From Providencia rettgeri (GTDB lineage: Bacteria; Pseudomonadota; Gammaproteobacteria; Enterobacterales; Enterobacteriaceae): a DNA stretch of 64,000 nt. Location: contig NZ_CP096258.1 of the NCBI RefSeq assembly GCF_023205015.1, positions 4,092,001 to 4,156,000 of the forward strand, read 5' to 3'. Position 1 is the stretch's first letter. The number at the start of each line of letters is the position of its first letter. The translations under genes and the position numbers were made by a program. Below the pieces are notes generated by a model that searched no databases, had not been told where the DNA came from, and was given only the letters and a program-made list of their open reading frames with translations. Below, piece after piece: positions 25,288 to 33,910 of this stretch.

Positions 25288-25316
25288 TTGCATAAAAATG
25301 CACTTTTACGGATAAT
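25288..25316 (+). promoter_or_regulatory. argR promoter with overlapping ARG-box-like palindrome
   Basis: TTGCAT (25288-25293), 17 bp, then GATAAT (25311-25316). A perfect palindrome TGCAT-AAAA-ATGCA (25289-25302) overlaps the -35 box and matches the ArgR box half-site TGAAT/ATTCA at 8 of 10 positions. This fits ArgR autorepression. A second box at the usual 21-bp spacing was not seen. The rest of the mdh-argR gap (24858-25287) is A+T-rich and shows no gene. Confidence 0.45.
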
Positions 25317-25350
25317 ACAACTTAATTCAATGCAAAAGAATGGGTTAATT

Positions 25351-25821
25351 ATGCGCACTCCGTCTAAACAAGAAGACTTGGTTAAGGCTTTTAAAGCCCT
25401 ACTTAAAGAAGAAAAATTTAGCTCGCAAGCTGAGATCGTCACAGCTTTGCAAGAAGAAGGCTTCGAAAATATTAACCAATCAAAAATTTCCAGAATGCTT
25501 ACCAAATTTGGTGCTGTTCGCACCCGTAATGCAAAAATGGAAATGGTATATTGCCTACCTACAGAGCCTGGTGTCCCTACCGCTACCAGTCCACTCAAAA
25601 ACTTGGTTTTGGATATAGACTATAACCCTTCTGTTGTCGTGATCAGAACGAGTCCTGGTGCTGCACAGCTTATTGCACGTTTGTTAGATTCATTAGGTAA
25701 AGCAGAAGGAATTTTAGGTAGTATTGCTGGTGATGATACTATCTTCTCAACACCCGCCAACAATTTCACCACAAAAGAATTATATGAAGCGATTTTAGCG
25801 TTATTTGAACAAGAGCTTTAA
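25351..25821 (+). CDS. argR: Arginine repressor ArgR
   Basis: Hexameric arginine-sensing repressor of arginine synthesis and activator of catabolism. The winged-helix domain (1-70, with INQSKISRMLTKFGAVRTRNAKMEMVYCLP) and the oligomerisation/arginine-binding domain (80-156, with TSPGAAQLIARLLD and IAGDDTIF) are complete. The start at 25351 gives 156 residues as in E. coli; a longer in-frame reading would run through the promoter. Confidence 0.97.
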   Translation: MRTPSKQEDLVKAFKALLKEEKFSSQAEIVTALQEEGFENINQSKISRMLTKFGAVRTRNAKMEMVYCLPTEPGVPTATSPLKNLVLDIDYNPSVVVIRTSPGAAQLIARLLDSLGKAEGILGSIAGDDTIFSTPANNFTTKELYEAILALFEQEL

Positions 25822-25842
25822 TCTATTGATATACATTAGCTT

Positions 25843-25876
25843 AAGAGGGAAATTGATTTCCCTCTTATTGTTTTTG
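25843..25876 (+). terminator. argR terminator
   Basis: AAGAGGGAAAT/ATTTCCCTCTT hairpin with a two-base loop (25843-25866), followed by ATTGTTTTT. Confidence 0.8.
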
Positions 25877-25906
25877 TCTGTTTCTATTCTATTTTGAGAC
25901 ATCATT

Positions 25907-26368
25907 TTGCTATTTGATATTTTCCGTAACATCATACACTACGGTTTTCACTTCCTAATGCCAATTGCCTTTGGTTACCTATTTTGGCGAAAAAATTGGA
26001 AACTAGCGGCCCTGATAATGATTGCTACGATGGCTATCGATTTAGATCATCTGCTAGCTGACCCAATTTTCGACCCAGAGCGCTGTGGCATTGGTTTCCA
26101 CCCACTCCATTCCTTTTGGGCTGCGGTTGTCTATGTCGTATTATTATTCATGCCATCATGGAAACTCAAAGCGATTGCGGTTGGCTGCTTGTTCCACCTT
26201 TTCACTGATTCACTAGATTGTTATATGGGAAGTTTAAAAAAAGAGATGAATAGCCCAATAACATTAAGTTTCATCACAGAACCACACTCATTAAGTACGC
26301 CAAACATAAAAAAACCCAGCAATCATAAGGATCACTGGGTAATCGAGTATATCGCTAATAAAGCTTAA
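25907..26368 (+). CDS. DUF6122-like small inner-membrane protein
   Basis: A 153-residue protein with three or four membrane segments and a conserved polar block IDLDHLLADPIFDPERCGIGFHPLHS (in two parts: IDLDHLL about 44-50, GIGFHPLHS about 61-69) plus a later HLFTDSLDC. The spaced Asp and His residues suggest metal binding, as in membrane-bound metal-dependent hydrolases of the YdjM/DUF457 type; I recall this pattern as DUF6122. The best start is a TTG with GAG eight bases upstream; no ATG occurs until residue 18. The stop codon overlaps that of the convergent mpl by four bases. Function unknown. Confidence 0.7.
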   Translation: MLFDIFRNIIHYGFHFLMPIAFGYLFWRKNWKLAALIMIATMAIDLDHLLADPIFDPERCGIGFHPLHSFWAAVVYVVLLFMPSWKLKAIAVGCLFHLFTDSLDCYMGSLKKEMNSPITLSFITEPHSLSTPNIKKPSNHKDHWVIEYIANKA

Positions 26369-27747
26369 TCATCTTGTTCTGTTTCTGCCTTTGCTTTCAA
26401 AGCTGCGAGCAATTTGCCATGAATGCCGCTAAAGCCACCATTGCTCATCACCAAAATATGATCGCCCGGTTGTGCGGTTTCAATAATCATATTGGTGAAT
26501 GCCTCAATATCTGCGCTCCAACGAGCTGGTTGAACACATTTTTCAGCGATGTCTGTCACCATCCAAGGAATATTGGCGGGTTGGAAAAGAAACACTTCAT
26601 CTGCACGGCCAAGCGCAGGTGCAATATCATTTTTATTGATACCCATTTTCATCGTATTCGAGCGAGGTTCGAGTACCGCAAGAATACGTGAAGTTCCGCC
26701 AACTTTGCTGCGAAGTGCTTCTAACGTTGCCAAAATAGCAGTTGGGTGATGCGCGAAGTCATCGTAAACACTGACAGCATTTTCAACACCTCGTAGTTCA
26801 AGGCGACGGCGTGCATTGATAAAACTATTCAAAGCGAGGCAAGCTTCTTTTACTGGAACGCCCACATGGTGAGCCGCTGCAATCGCCATCAATGCATTTT
26901 GGATGTTGTGGTTACCCACTTGTGACCAAGTGACTTCTCCAACTTTTTCCTGCTGGTAGTACACAGCAAAGTGGCTGCCGTCGTGGCTGAGTTTCTCTGC
27001 TTGCCATCCGCCGTGCTCCCCACCCACCAGCTCTTGCTCACTCCAGCAACCCATTCCAATCACTTGTTTTAAATGATTGTCGTTGTCAGGTGTGAAAATT
27101 TTGCCGCTGGCTGGCACAATACGTACAAGATGATGGAACTGTTTTTGAATCGCTTCGAGGTTTTCAAAAATATCCGCATGGTCGAATTCAAGGTTGTTCA
27201 ATACCAAGGTTTTCGGGCTGTAATGCACAAATTTAGAACGCTTATCAAAGAATGCACAGTCATACTCATCCGCTTCAATAACAAAAAACGGGCTTTCACC
27301 AATCTTAGCGGAGACATCAAAATTCCCTGGAACACCGCCAATTAGAAAGCCAGGCTTGTAACCACAGTCTTCTAAGATCCATGCAAGCATTCCTGCAGTA
27401 GTCGTTTTACCATGGGTCCCCGCCACAGCTAGTACCCAACGTTCAGGTAACACGTGGTCATGAAGCCACTGTGGGCCAGATGTATACGGTAAGCCTCTTT
27501 CTAGAACAGCTTCGACACAAGGGTTACCACGCGTCATTGCATTACCAATCACGACCATATCCGGTATTGGGTCAAGTTGAGCCGGATCATACCCCTGAAT
27601 GAGTTCAATCCCTTGATTTTCAAGTAATGTGCTCATCGGTGGATACACATTGGCATCCGAACCCGTCACTTTATGTCCTAAAGAACGAGCCAATATTGCT
27701 AAGCTTCCCATAAAGGTGCCGCATATACCTAAAATATGTATGTGCAT
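26365..27747 (-). CDS. mpl: UDP-N-acetylmuramate:L-alanyl-gamma-D-glutamyl-meso-diaminopimelate ligase
   Basis: Murein-recycling ligase that attaches salvaged tripeptide to UDP-MurNAc. It is a Mur-ligase family protein: ATP loop AGTHGKTTTAGML (about 109-121), central domain with VIEADEYDCAFFDKRSKF, C-terminal domain with DDFAHHPTAI and LEPRSNTMKMG. Length 460 (E. coli 457). It is divergent from fbp, as in E. coli. Confidence 0.97.
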   Translation of the reverse strand: MHIHILGICGTFMGSLAILARSLGHKVTGSDANVYPPMSTLLENQGIELIQGYDPAQLDPIPDMVVIGNAMTRGNPCVEAVLERGLPYTSGPQWLHDHVLPERWVLAVAGTHGKTTTAGMLAWILEDCGYKPGFLIGGVPGNFDVSAKIGESPFFVIEADEYDCAFFDKRSKFVHYSPKTLVLNNLEFDHADIFENLEAIQKQFHHLVRIVPASGKIFTPDNDNHLKQVIGMGCWSEQELVGGEHGGWQAEKLSHDGSHFAVYYQQEKVGEVTWSQVGNHNIQNALMAIAAAHHVGVPVKEACLALNSFINARRRLELRGVENAVSVYDDFAHHPTAILATLEALRSKVGGTSRILAVLEPRSNTMKMGINKNDIAPALGRADEVFLFQPANIPWMVTDIAEKCVQPARWSADIEAFTNMIIETAQPGDHILVMSNGGFSGIHGKLLAALKAKAETEQDD

Positions 27748-27910
27748 TCTTTTTCATCCAATTAGCATGAGGTTGGTCACTATTCTACCCATCAAAAACA
27801 GGTTTATAAATGCATTAACCTATTAATCTTTTTTTTATTTAGTTAAACTCTTCCCGCGCGAGGGTAAATGCCCCGCAAAACCTCTGTCAATTTTATTCAG
27901 GACCTTCGTC

Positions 27911-28918
27911 ATGAAAACATTAGGCGAATTCATCGTCGAAAAGCAACAAGATTTTCCTCATGCAACAGGTGAGCTGACTTCTTTATTATCAGCTATCAAA
28001 CTGGGCGCTAAAATTATCCATCGTGATATTAATAAAGCTGGACTTGTCGATATTCTTGGCACTAACGGTGTTTCGAATATTCAAGGTGAAGTTCAGATGA
28101 AGCTTGACCTGTATGCAAACGAAAAACTAAAAGCGGCTTTAAAAGCACGCGGAGAAGTCGCCGGTATCGCCTCTGAAGAAGAAGACGAAATTGTCATTTT
28201 CGAAGGAGACCGCGCAGAAAACGCAAAATATGTTGTTTTAATGGACCCACTTGATGGTTCTTCGAACATCGATGTAAACGTTTCCGTTGGAACAATTTTC
28301 TCCATTTACCATCGTATTACACCGATTGGCCAACCGGTTACAGAAGCGGATTTCCTGCAACCTGGTAACCGCCAAGTGGCTGCGGGCTACGTGGTTTACG
28401 GTTCATCAACGATGTTAGTTTACACCACGGGTGTTGGTGTACACGCGTTTACTTACGACCCATCATTGGGCGTGTTCTGCTTGTCTCATGAAAAAGTGAT
28501 GTTCCCATCAGAAGGAAAAATGTACTCCATCAATGAAGGCAACTATATCAAGTTCCCGATGGGTGTTAAAAAGTACATTAAATATTGCCAAGAAGAAGAT
28601 AAAGCAACAAATCGCCCGTATACCACACGTTATATCGGTTCTTTGGTTGCAGACTTCCATCGTAACTTGCTCAAAGGGGGAATTTATATTTACCCAAGTA
28701 CGGCAAGCCATCCCAATGGAAAACTGCGCCTTCTGTACGAATGTAACCCAATTGCATTTTTAGCAGAGCAAGCCGGTGGTAAAGCCAGTGATGGAGCAAA
28801 CCGCATTTTAGATATCATACCTAGCGAATTACACCAACGTGCGCCGTTCTTTGTCGGAACAGAGTCGATGGTAGAAAAAGCAGAATCATTTATGCGTGAA
28901 TTCCCTGACACGGAATAA
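27911..28918 (+). CDS. fbp: Fructose-1,6-bisphosphatase class I
   Basis: Gluconeogenic enzyme converting fructose-1,6-bisphosphate to fructose-6-phosphate. The metal-site motif MDPLDGSSNIDVN (about 113-125), the substrate-binding region TRYIGSLVADFHRNLLKGGIY (in two parts, about 240-260) and RLLYECNPIAFL are present. Length 335 (E. coli 332). A strong terminator follows. Confidence 0.98.
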   Translation: MKTLGEFIVEKQQDFPHATGELTSLLSAIKLGAKIIHRDINKAGLVDILGTNGVSNIQGEVQMKLDLYANEKLKAALKARGEVAGIASEEEDEIVIFEGDRAENAKYVVLMDPLDGSSNIDVNVSVGTIFSIYHRITPIGQPVTEADFLQPGNRQVAAGYVVYGSSTMLVYTTGVGVHAFTYDPSLGVFCLSHEKVMFPSEGKMYSINEGNYIKFPMGVKKYIKYCQEEDKATNRPYTTRYIGSLVADFHRNLLKGGIYIYPSTASHPNGKLRLLYECNPIAFLAEQAGGKASDGANRILDIIPSELHQRAPFFVGTESMVEKAESFMREFPDTE

Positions 28919-28935
28919 TCTAATTCATTAATTAT

Positions 28936-28960
28936 AAGGCGGGGCTTCCCGCCTTTTTTG
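28936..28960 (+). terminator. fbp terminator
   Basis: AAGGCGGG-GCTT-CCCGCCTT hairpin followed by TTTT. Confidence 0.9.
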
Positions 28961-29105
28961 TTCCTTTTTTTCACCAACTAGTGAGTTTTGCCCCCTTTTA
29001 CGGCTATAATGTCCCTCACGCTATCTACTCTATTATTTAATTTGCCTAAAAACGGTAACACATTAAAATGAGTAAATTCATTATTCACACAAAGGATACA
29101 TTTAA

Positions 29106-29636
29106 ATGGGCCTGAACAATGTACCGGCAGGTAAAGATCTGCCAGAAGATATCTATGTTATCATCGAGATCCCAGCGAACGCAGATCCTATCAAATATGA
29201 AGTTGATAAAGACTCTGGTGCGCTGTTTGTAGACCGTTTCATGTCAACCGCGATGTTCTATCCATGCAACTATGGTTACATCAACAACACCCTGTCTTTA
29301 GATGGCGACCCAGTTGATGTATTAGTTCCAACTCCATACCCATTACAACCAGGCTCAGTCATCCGTTGCCGCCCTGTTGGCGTCCTAAAAATGACTGACG
29401 AGTCTGGTGAAGATGCAAAATTAGTGGCTGTTCCGCACACTAAATTAAGCAAAGAATACGATCACATCAAAGATGTGAACGACCTGCCAGAATTACTGCG
29501 TGCTCAAATTACTCATTTCTTTGAACATTACAAAGATTTAGAAAAAGGTAAATGGGTTAAAGTTGACGGTTGGGAAGATGCAGCATCTGCAAAAGCAGAG
29601 ATCATCGAATCTTTCGAACGCGCTGCAAAAAAATAA
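29106..29636 (+). CDS. ppa: Inorganic pyrophosphatase
   Basis: Essential Mg-dependent enzyme hydrolysing pyrophosphate. Family I signature DGDPVDVLV (about 66-74), with EIPANADPIKYEVDK and the active-site KLVAVPHTKLSKEYDHIKD region. Length 176, identical to E. coli. A TATAAT lies at 29005-29010 and probably belongs to its promoter, giving a leader of about 90 nt. Confidence 0.98.
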   Translation: MGLNNVPAGKDLPEDIYVIIEIPANADPIKYEVDKDSGALFVDRFMSTAMFYPCNYGYINNTLSLDGDPVDVLVPTPYPLQPGSVIRCRPVGVLKMTDESGEDAKLVAVPHTKLSKEYDHIKDVNDLPELLRAQITHFFEHYKDLEKGKWVKVDGWEDAASAKAEIIESFERAAKK

Positions 29637-29657
29637 TCACCCTTTAAGGGCATAATG

Positions 29658-29687
29658 AAAGCACTGGTTAATATCAGTGCTTTTTTA
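29658..29687 (+). terminator. ppa terminator
   Basis: AAAGCACTG (29658-29666) pairs with CAGTGCTTT (29675-29683) and runs into TTTTTTA. Confidence 0.85.
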
Positions 29688-29718
29688 TGGGCTCTAATAG
29701 GTTGATTAGGCCATAAAG

Positions 29719-29752
29719 TAAAAACGCCAGCTATTATTGCTGGCGTTTTATA
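29719..29752. terminator. Bidirectional terminator between ppa and ytfP
   Basis: AAAACGCCAGC/GCTGGCGTTTT hairpin, T-rich on both sides, ending the minus-strand tamA-tamB-ytfP unit and backing up the ppa terminator. Confidence 0.85.
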
Positions 29753-29782
29753 TTTTACAACTCGATAGCGAGTCTTAAACCG

Positions 29783-30130
29783 TTATACTTCTTCATCACG
29801 TTTCAACCAGTCGCCACTCTTTATTTGGCGTAGACCATCAACGGAATGTTTATATAGATAAATCCAAGCGTTGCCATACGGCGTTGGGATGAGCTCCCTC
29901 ACATAGTCTTGAGAATTTTTCTTTAACTCATCTAACTCTGTCAAAATGGACGGGTTGATTCGATACACTTCGCACTCTATCGCCCCATCCCCTTTGACAA
30001 CTGCTGGATAATATCCAAGATCATACAGTTCATAGCCTTCTAGCTTATGTTCACCGAGTAGCTGAGCATAAGTCATCCAGTGATGATTTCCTTGCTTTTG
30101 TCTTAAGCTGCCATAAACAATTACACGCAT
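29783..30130 (-). CDS. ytfP: Gamma-glutamylcyclotransferase-fold protein YtfP
   Basis: A 115-residue GGCT-like (AIG2-type) protein. The fold signature VYGSLR is at residues 5-10, and TPYGNAWIYLY is near the C-terminus; it aligns throughout with E. coli YtfP (113). Enzymatic activity is not established for this branch. It is the last gene of the tamA-tamB-ytfP unit, three bases after the tamB stop. Confidence 0.92.
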   Translation of the reverse strand: MRVIVYGSLRQKQGNHHWMTYAQLLGEHKLEGYELYDLGYYPAVVKGDGAIECEVYRINPSILTELDELKKNSQDYVRELIPTPYGNAWIYLYKHSVDGLRQIKSGDWLKRDEEV

Positions 30131-30133
30131 AAT

Positions 30134-33100
30134 CTAAAACTCAAATTGGTAAAGGAGATCCAATGCCTGATTAACACCAGACACAGCTTCTAAATACAGT
30201 TTTGGCATCAACCGATAACGTAAAGTTAACGTCGCCAATGAGTCAAAGATACCAACTCCATACTTCACTTGTAAATCATTAGTGATCTTACCGCTTACAA
30301 CGACTTGAGAACCATCCCCCACACCTTGGGTATCGACGGCTAAATCAGAGACTCCAAATGTCTCACCAATTTTACCCACGAGTTGCCCACTTTGTGCTAC
30401 ACCTAAGCCTATTAACATAGATGTCATTTGTGAACCATTTGCGTCCCCACTGTCTAAGCCCTCTCCTCTTAATAAGTAAGACAGCGCTTCTTGCTGTGTT
30501 TTCGCCGGTTCAGAGAATATCTCTACTTTTGGTTTATCCGCAAGGCCTGTGACCTTCACCCCGGCAATCACGTTATCTGCGGTATTGTCTGGGTTACGAA
30601 TCGCTTCTAAGTTTAAGAATGGTTGGTCTGCAGGGCCCGAGAACTGAATTTGGCCTTTACGGACAATCAAATCTTGCCCATAAGCACGGAAACGGCCAGC
30701 CGGAATATCTACTTGACCATTAATGTGCAAGCCATGGATATTCTGAACCACTTTCAATAAACCGGTTAGGCGTGCTTTTAAGCCAAATGCGTCTAATTGC
30801 ACATCGTTGCCAATTTTAATATCCAAATTGGTCTGAATAGGAATGGATGGCGCTTTTTCCTCAATTGGCTGTAAATTGCTATCTAACATCACCACATCTG
30901 AAGACGCGCTTACCGCCGACTCAGGGAGTTCTTGAACAGTAATTCGAGCCCATGGAATATTGACGGTACCCTTTAACGTGAGTACCGAAGGTGATGCATC
31001 AAATACAATATCCGGTTGAACATCAATTTGGATCATCGGCGGTAAAGAAACGCGGAGGTTATTACCTCTCGCCATGACTTTTGCGCGCCATGCATCAATA
31101 TTTCGCCAGTCCGCATCACCATCAATGTTCAGATAGCCCTCTGGCGTGTTTATCTGACCATTCATTACTGAGCTTGTGCCGTTGAAATTAATGCCTAAAT
31201 GACCACTTTTGATATCAAACGGGATCATTGCCGATCTCACTTCTAAACTCGATAGCGCTAAATTACCATTTAATAATGGGTTATTTGCTGACCCACTTAA
31301 ACGTAAATTCGCATTTAAGCTACCATTCGCCACCTCTTTCTGGCTTAGCAACGGCTTGATTAAATCTAATGTAACCGAATTAATTTCAACATTACCCGAC
31401 AACAAACGACGTTTCTCAATATCAGACACTTGGATATTGCCGCGCATTTGCCCATTATTCGTTAGCCCAAACAGCCAGTTAAGGTCTGCCTTGCCATTTT
31501 TTAAGCCCGCACTTAACGTTAAGGTATCAAAAGCAATAGGTAAACGAGTACCATCCACAAACTGAACCGCTTTGACATCATTTCCTCGCAAGTCCAGCTT
31601 CACTTGTGGCATGCTACCATCTGCTTTCCAAATGGCATTAGCTTTACCCGTAAATACGCCACTGACTCGAGTATCTTGTGGCATAAATGGTTTGATCATG
31701 GCGAGATCAAAACGTTCTAGCACGATATCCGCGCTACCACTTTTACCGGCTTTAATCGGTTTTGGTACACACAAACGGGCATTCGGGTTAACCCAACAAT
31801 GTCTGCCAATGGTCACTTCTTGTGTTTGGTTGGCATAATCGAGTGACATCGCTTGGTTTAAGCGCCATTCACCCACCACCGTATCAAATAAGGTGTTGGT
31901 TAAATTCCCTTTCCACACTTCAGTCTGCCGGTCAAAACTGCCTGCTAATGCTAATTGACCCGAAACTGGCTCACCCTTCATATTCAATTTTAACGTATGC
32001 TGTTTTTCACTGCCTTTCGCATCTAAAGTCAGGTTACTGACGACAAGGTCACCTTGTTTTAACTGACGCAAAACAACAGATAGGTTCCCTTTAATTTGTT
32101 CGCCTGTTGCCACATTTCCTTTGATAACAACATTTTCGATAGCGAGGTCATCCTGCCACTTCACGCCGCGTGCAGTGAGGTCAACAAGCGCTTCTGGCGT
32201 CTCTAAATTACCCCGTAATTTCATATCACCGGCAATCACGCCACCTAAGCCAGGCAGCAAACCATTCAGTTCAGGGGCATTAATTTTGGCATCAAGGTTC
32301 CATTTATCAGCAAGGGAGCCTTTTATATCGACATTATTTTTACCCAGTGCCAAATTAAAGTTTGGAATATCCCATTGGCCTGCTGCGTTACCTTTGGCTT
32401 TGCCGCGCGCTTTCAAGAGATTATTTTTGACATTACCATCCAAAATAATTTCAGGGATATCTAACTGCCAGCTACCACCGTATAAACTTCCACGAGTGGC
32501 AATCTTGCCATCCACTTTAGCAGGCCATTCAGGGTACTGTTTAGCCGTATTAATACCCGACAAGGTCAATACCGCATTCCAACTAATCGCCTTACTCCAG
32601 TCCGCTACACCTGTAATATCTGCATTACCCTGTAAAGCGGCTAAACGTAAGCGAGTTAAATTAATTTGCTCTTCATTACCTTTCGCATCTAATAGCAAGG
32701 TAGAGGGAGGGAGATCCTGCCCAGTGATCGCTGAACGTACAGACATATCATAAGCCGATGGCCGGCCATTTAGGCGCAGACGAGTCCCATCGAGTTGATA
32801 TTGCGCCTCCCCCACTAACGGCCACGTTAACTTATCACTTTCTAATGTAAGCAAAATAGGTAGGTCTGCTTGTGACAAATCCGTTTCTGCATCTAATTTC
32901 GCATTAATTGGCCCGTGTAAGTTCAATGCCAATTTTAGCTCATCAACCAAACCGCCTTTTAAGGAGAGGTCTATTTTTTGCCCATCTAAATCCTCTAAAC
33001 GGCTTTCCCCCACGACCGACAATGAGACTGGCCATTTATCTTGCAATGTTGCTGTGCCAGATAACGCAATATTCCCCTGCGGTGCATCGACTTTTAACTG

Positions 33101-33910
33101 TTTAACTAAAACTTGTTGCCCTTCATTCGAAAGGCTCAAGTGTAATTGGTTAATTTTAAGTTCAGTCGCTCCCGTTAATTGAAAATTCGAAGCATTAATG
33201 CCATCAACATTTAAATCAACAGGTAAAATAACTTCTGGTAATTCAGCGAGTAACGGTTTAGAAAATAGCGCTTTTAATTCGTCCGCTAATGATTTTTGTT
33301 CATTAACCGGCGTTGGCTCTGGCTGTTTCTCTTCAACGACGGCATCTGATTTGGTTTCAGGTAAATTAATTGCCAAATCCATGATATCGGTTGGAATGAT
33401 AGTGATCGCTTTTCCTTCCCACGTGATCCCTGTGGTAAATTTGGCTAAATCGATGTCCATGCCATCCACATTGACGTGCGTTGAAACCAAAGCCAATTGA
33501 TTCAAACGAATAGTCAAAGGTGCCTTGAGTTCGGTCAAAGGTTCAGATGGTGGCGTTTCTTCAGCAGGGGGAAATTGGGTAGTATCGACAGTAACAGTGA
33601 CATTTTCCGTGCCTAAGTTGTCGACACAGAGTTCACGACTGGTTAAACAACCTAAACGTACCGCTAAATTTAATTTCCCTGCGTTAACATCAACCCCTGG
33701 CATTTGGTATTTAACGCCGCTTAGCGTTAAGTTACTAATATCCCCGTCAATTTTATCAATGGTTAATTCAGGAACAAAGCGTGTCGCTGTATTTAATGCA
33801 AAGTGAAGACCAGACTGGGTTCCAATCACCCAACTGAGTGCGGCAACAACCAGAACAAGAATTAATAAAATGGAAAGACTGGTCCATTTTAGCCACTTCA
33901 ACCACCTCAT
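30134..33910 (-). CDS. tamB: Translocation and assembly module protein TamB
   Basis: A very long AsmA-like inner-membrane-anchored protein that bridges the periplasm, working with TamA in outer-membrane protein assembly and in phospholipid transport. 1258 residues (E. coli 1259): an N-terminal signal anchor (about 9-28), a long repetitive beta-rich taco-like body, and the conserved C-terminal DUF490 domain (about 900-1258, with GQVDIPAGRFRAYGQDL and LRYRLMPKLYLEAVSG) ending LLYQFEF. Its start overlaps the tamA stop by four bases, so translation is coupled. Confidence 0.97.
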   Translation of the reverse strand: MRWLKWLKWTSLSILLILVLVVAALSWVIGTQSGLHFALNTATRFVPELTIDKIDGDISNLTLSGVKYQMPGVDVNAGKLNLAVRLGCLTSRELCVDNLGTENVTVTVDTTQFPPAEETPPSEPLTELKAPLTIRLNQLALVSTHVNVDGMDIDLAKFTTGITWEGKAITIIPTDIMDLAINLPETKSDAVVEEKQPEPTPVNEQKSLADELKALFSKPLLAELPEVILPVDLNVDGINASNFQLTGATELKINQLHLSLSNEGQQVLVKQLKVDAPQGNIALSGTATLQDKWPVSLSVVGESRLEDLDGQKIDLSLKGGLVDELKLALNLHGPINAKLDAETDLSQADLPILLTLESDKLTWPLVGEAQYQLDGTRLRLNGRPSAYDMSVRSAITGQDLPPSTLLLDAKGNEEQINLTRLRLAALQGNADITGVADWSKAISWNAVLTLSGINTAKQYPEWPAKVDGKIATRGSLYGGSWQLDIPEIILDGNVKNNLLKARGKAKGNAAGQWDIPNFNLALGKNNVDIKGSLADKWNLDAKINAPELNGLLPGLGGVIAGDMKLRGNLETPEALVDLTARGVKWQDDLAIENVVIKGNVATGEQIKGNLSVVLRQLKQGDLVVSNLTLDAKGSEKQHTLKLNMKGEPVSGQLALAGSFDRQTEVWKGNLTNTLFDTVVGEWRLNQAMSLDYANQTQEVTIGRHCWVNPNARLCVPKPIKAGKSGSADIVLERFDLAMIKPFMPQDTRVSGVFTGKANAIWKADGSMPQVKLDLRGNDVKAVQFVDGTRLPIAFDTLTLSAGLKNGKADLNWLFGLTNNGQMRGNIQVSDIEKRRLLSGNVEINSVTLDLIKPLLSQKEVANGSLNANLRLSGSANNPLLNGNLALSSLEVRSAMIPFDIKSGHLGINFNGTSSVMNGQINTPEGYLNIDGDADWRNIDAWRAKVMARGNNLRVSLPPMIQIDVQPDIVFDASPSVLTLKGTVNIPWARITVQELPESAVSASSDVVMLDSNLQPIEEKAPSIPIQTNLDIKIGNDVQLDAFGLKARLTGLLKVVQNIHGLHINGQVDIPAGRFRAYGQDLIVRKGQIQFSGPADQPFLNLEAIRNPDNTADNVIAGVKVTGLADKPKVEIFSEPAKTQQEALSYLLRGEGLDSGDANGSQMTSMLIGLGVAQSGQLVGKIGETFGVSDLAVDTQGVGDGSQVVVSGKITNDLQVKYGVGIFDSLATLTLRYRLMPKLYLEAVSGVNQALDLLYQFEF

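Noticed and set aside
32121..32753. 210-codon plus-strand frame opposite tamB
   Set aside because: Lies wholly inside the conserved tamB gene on the other strand; composition is that of an antisense shadow and no family pattern is visible.
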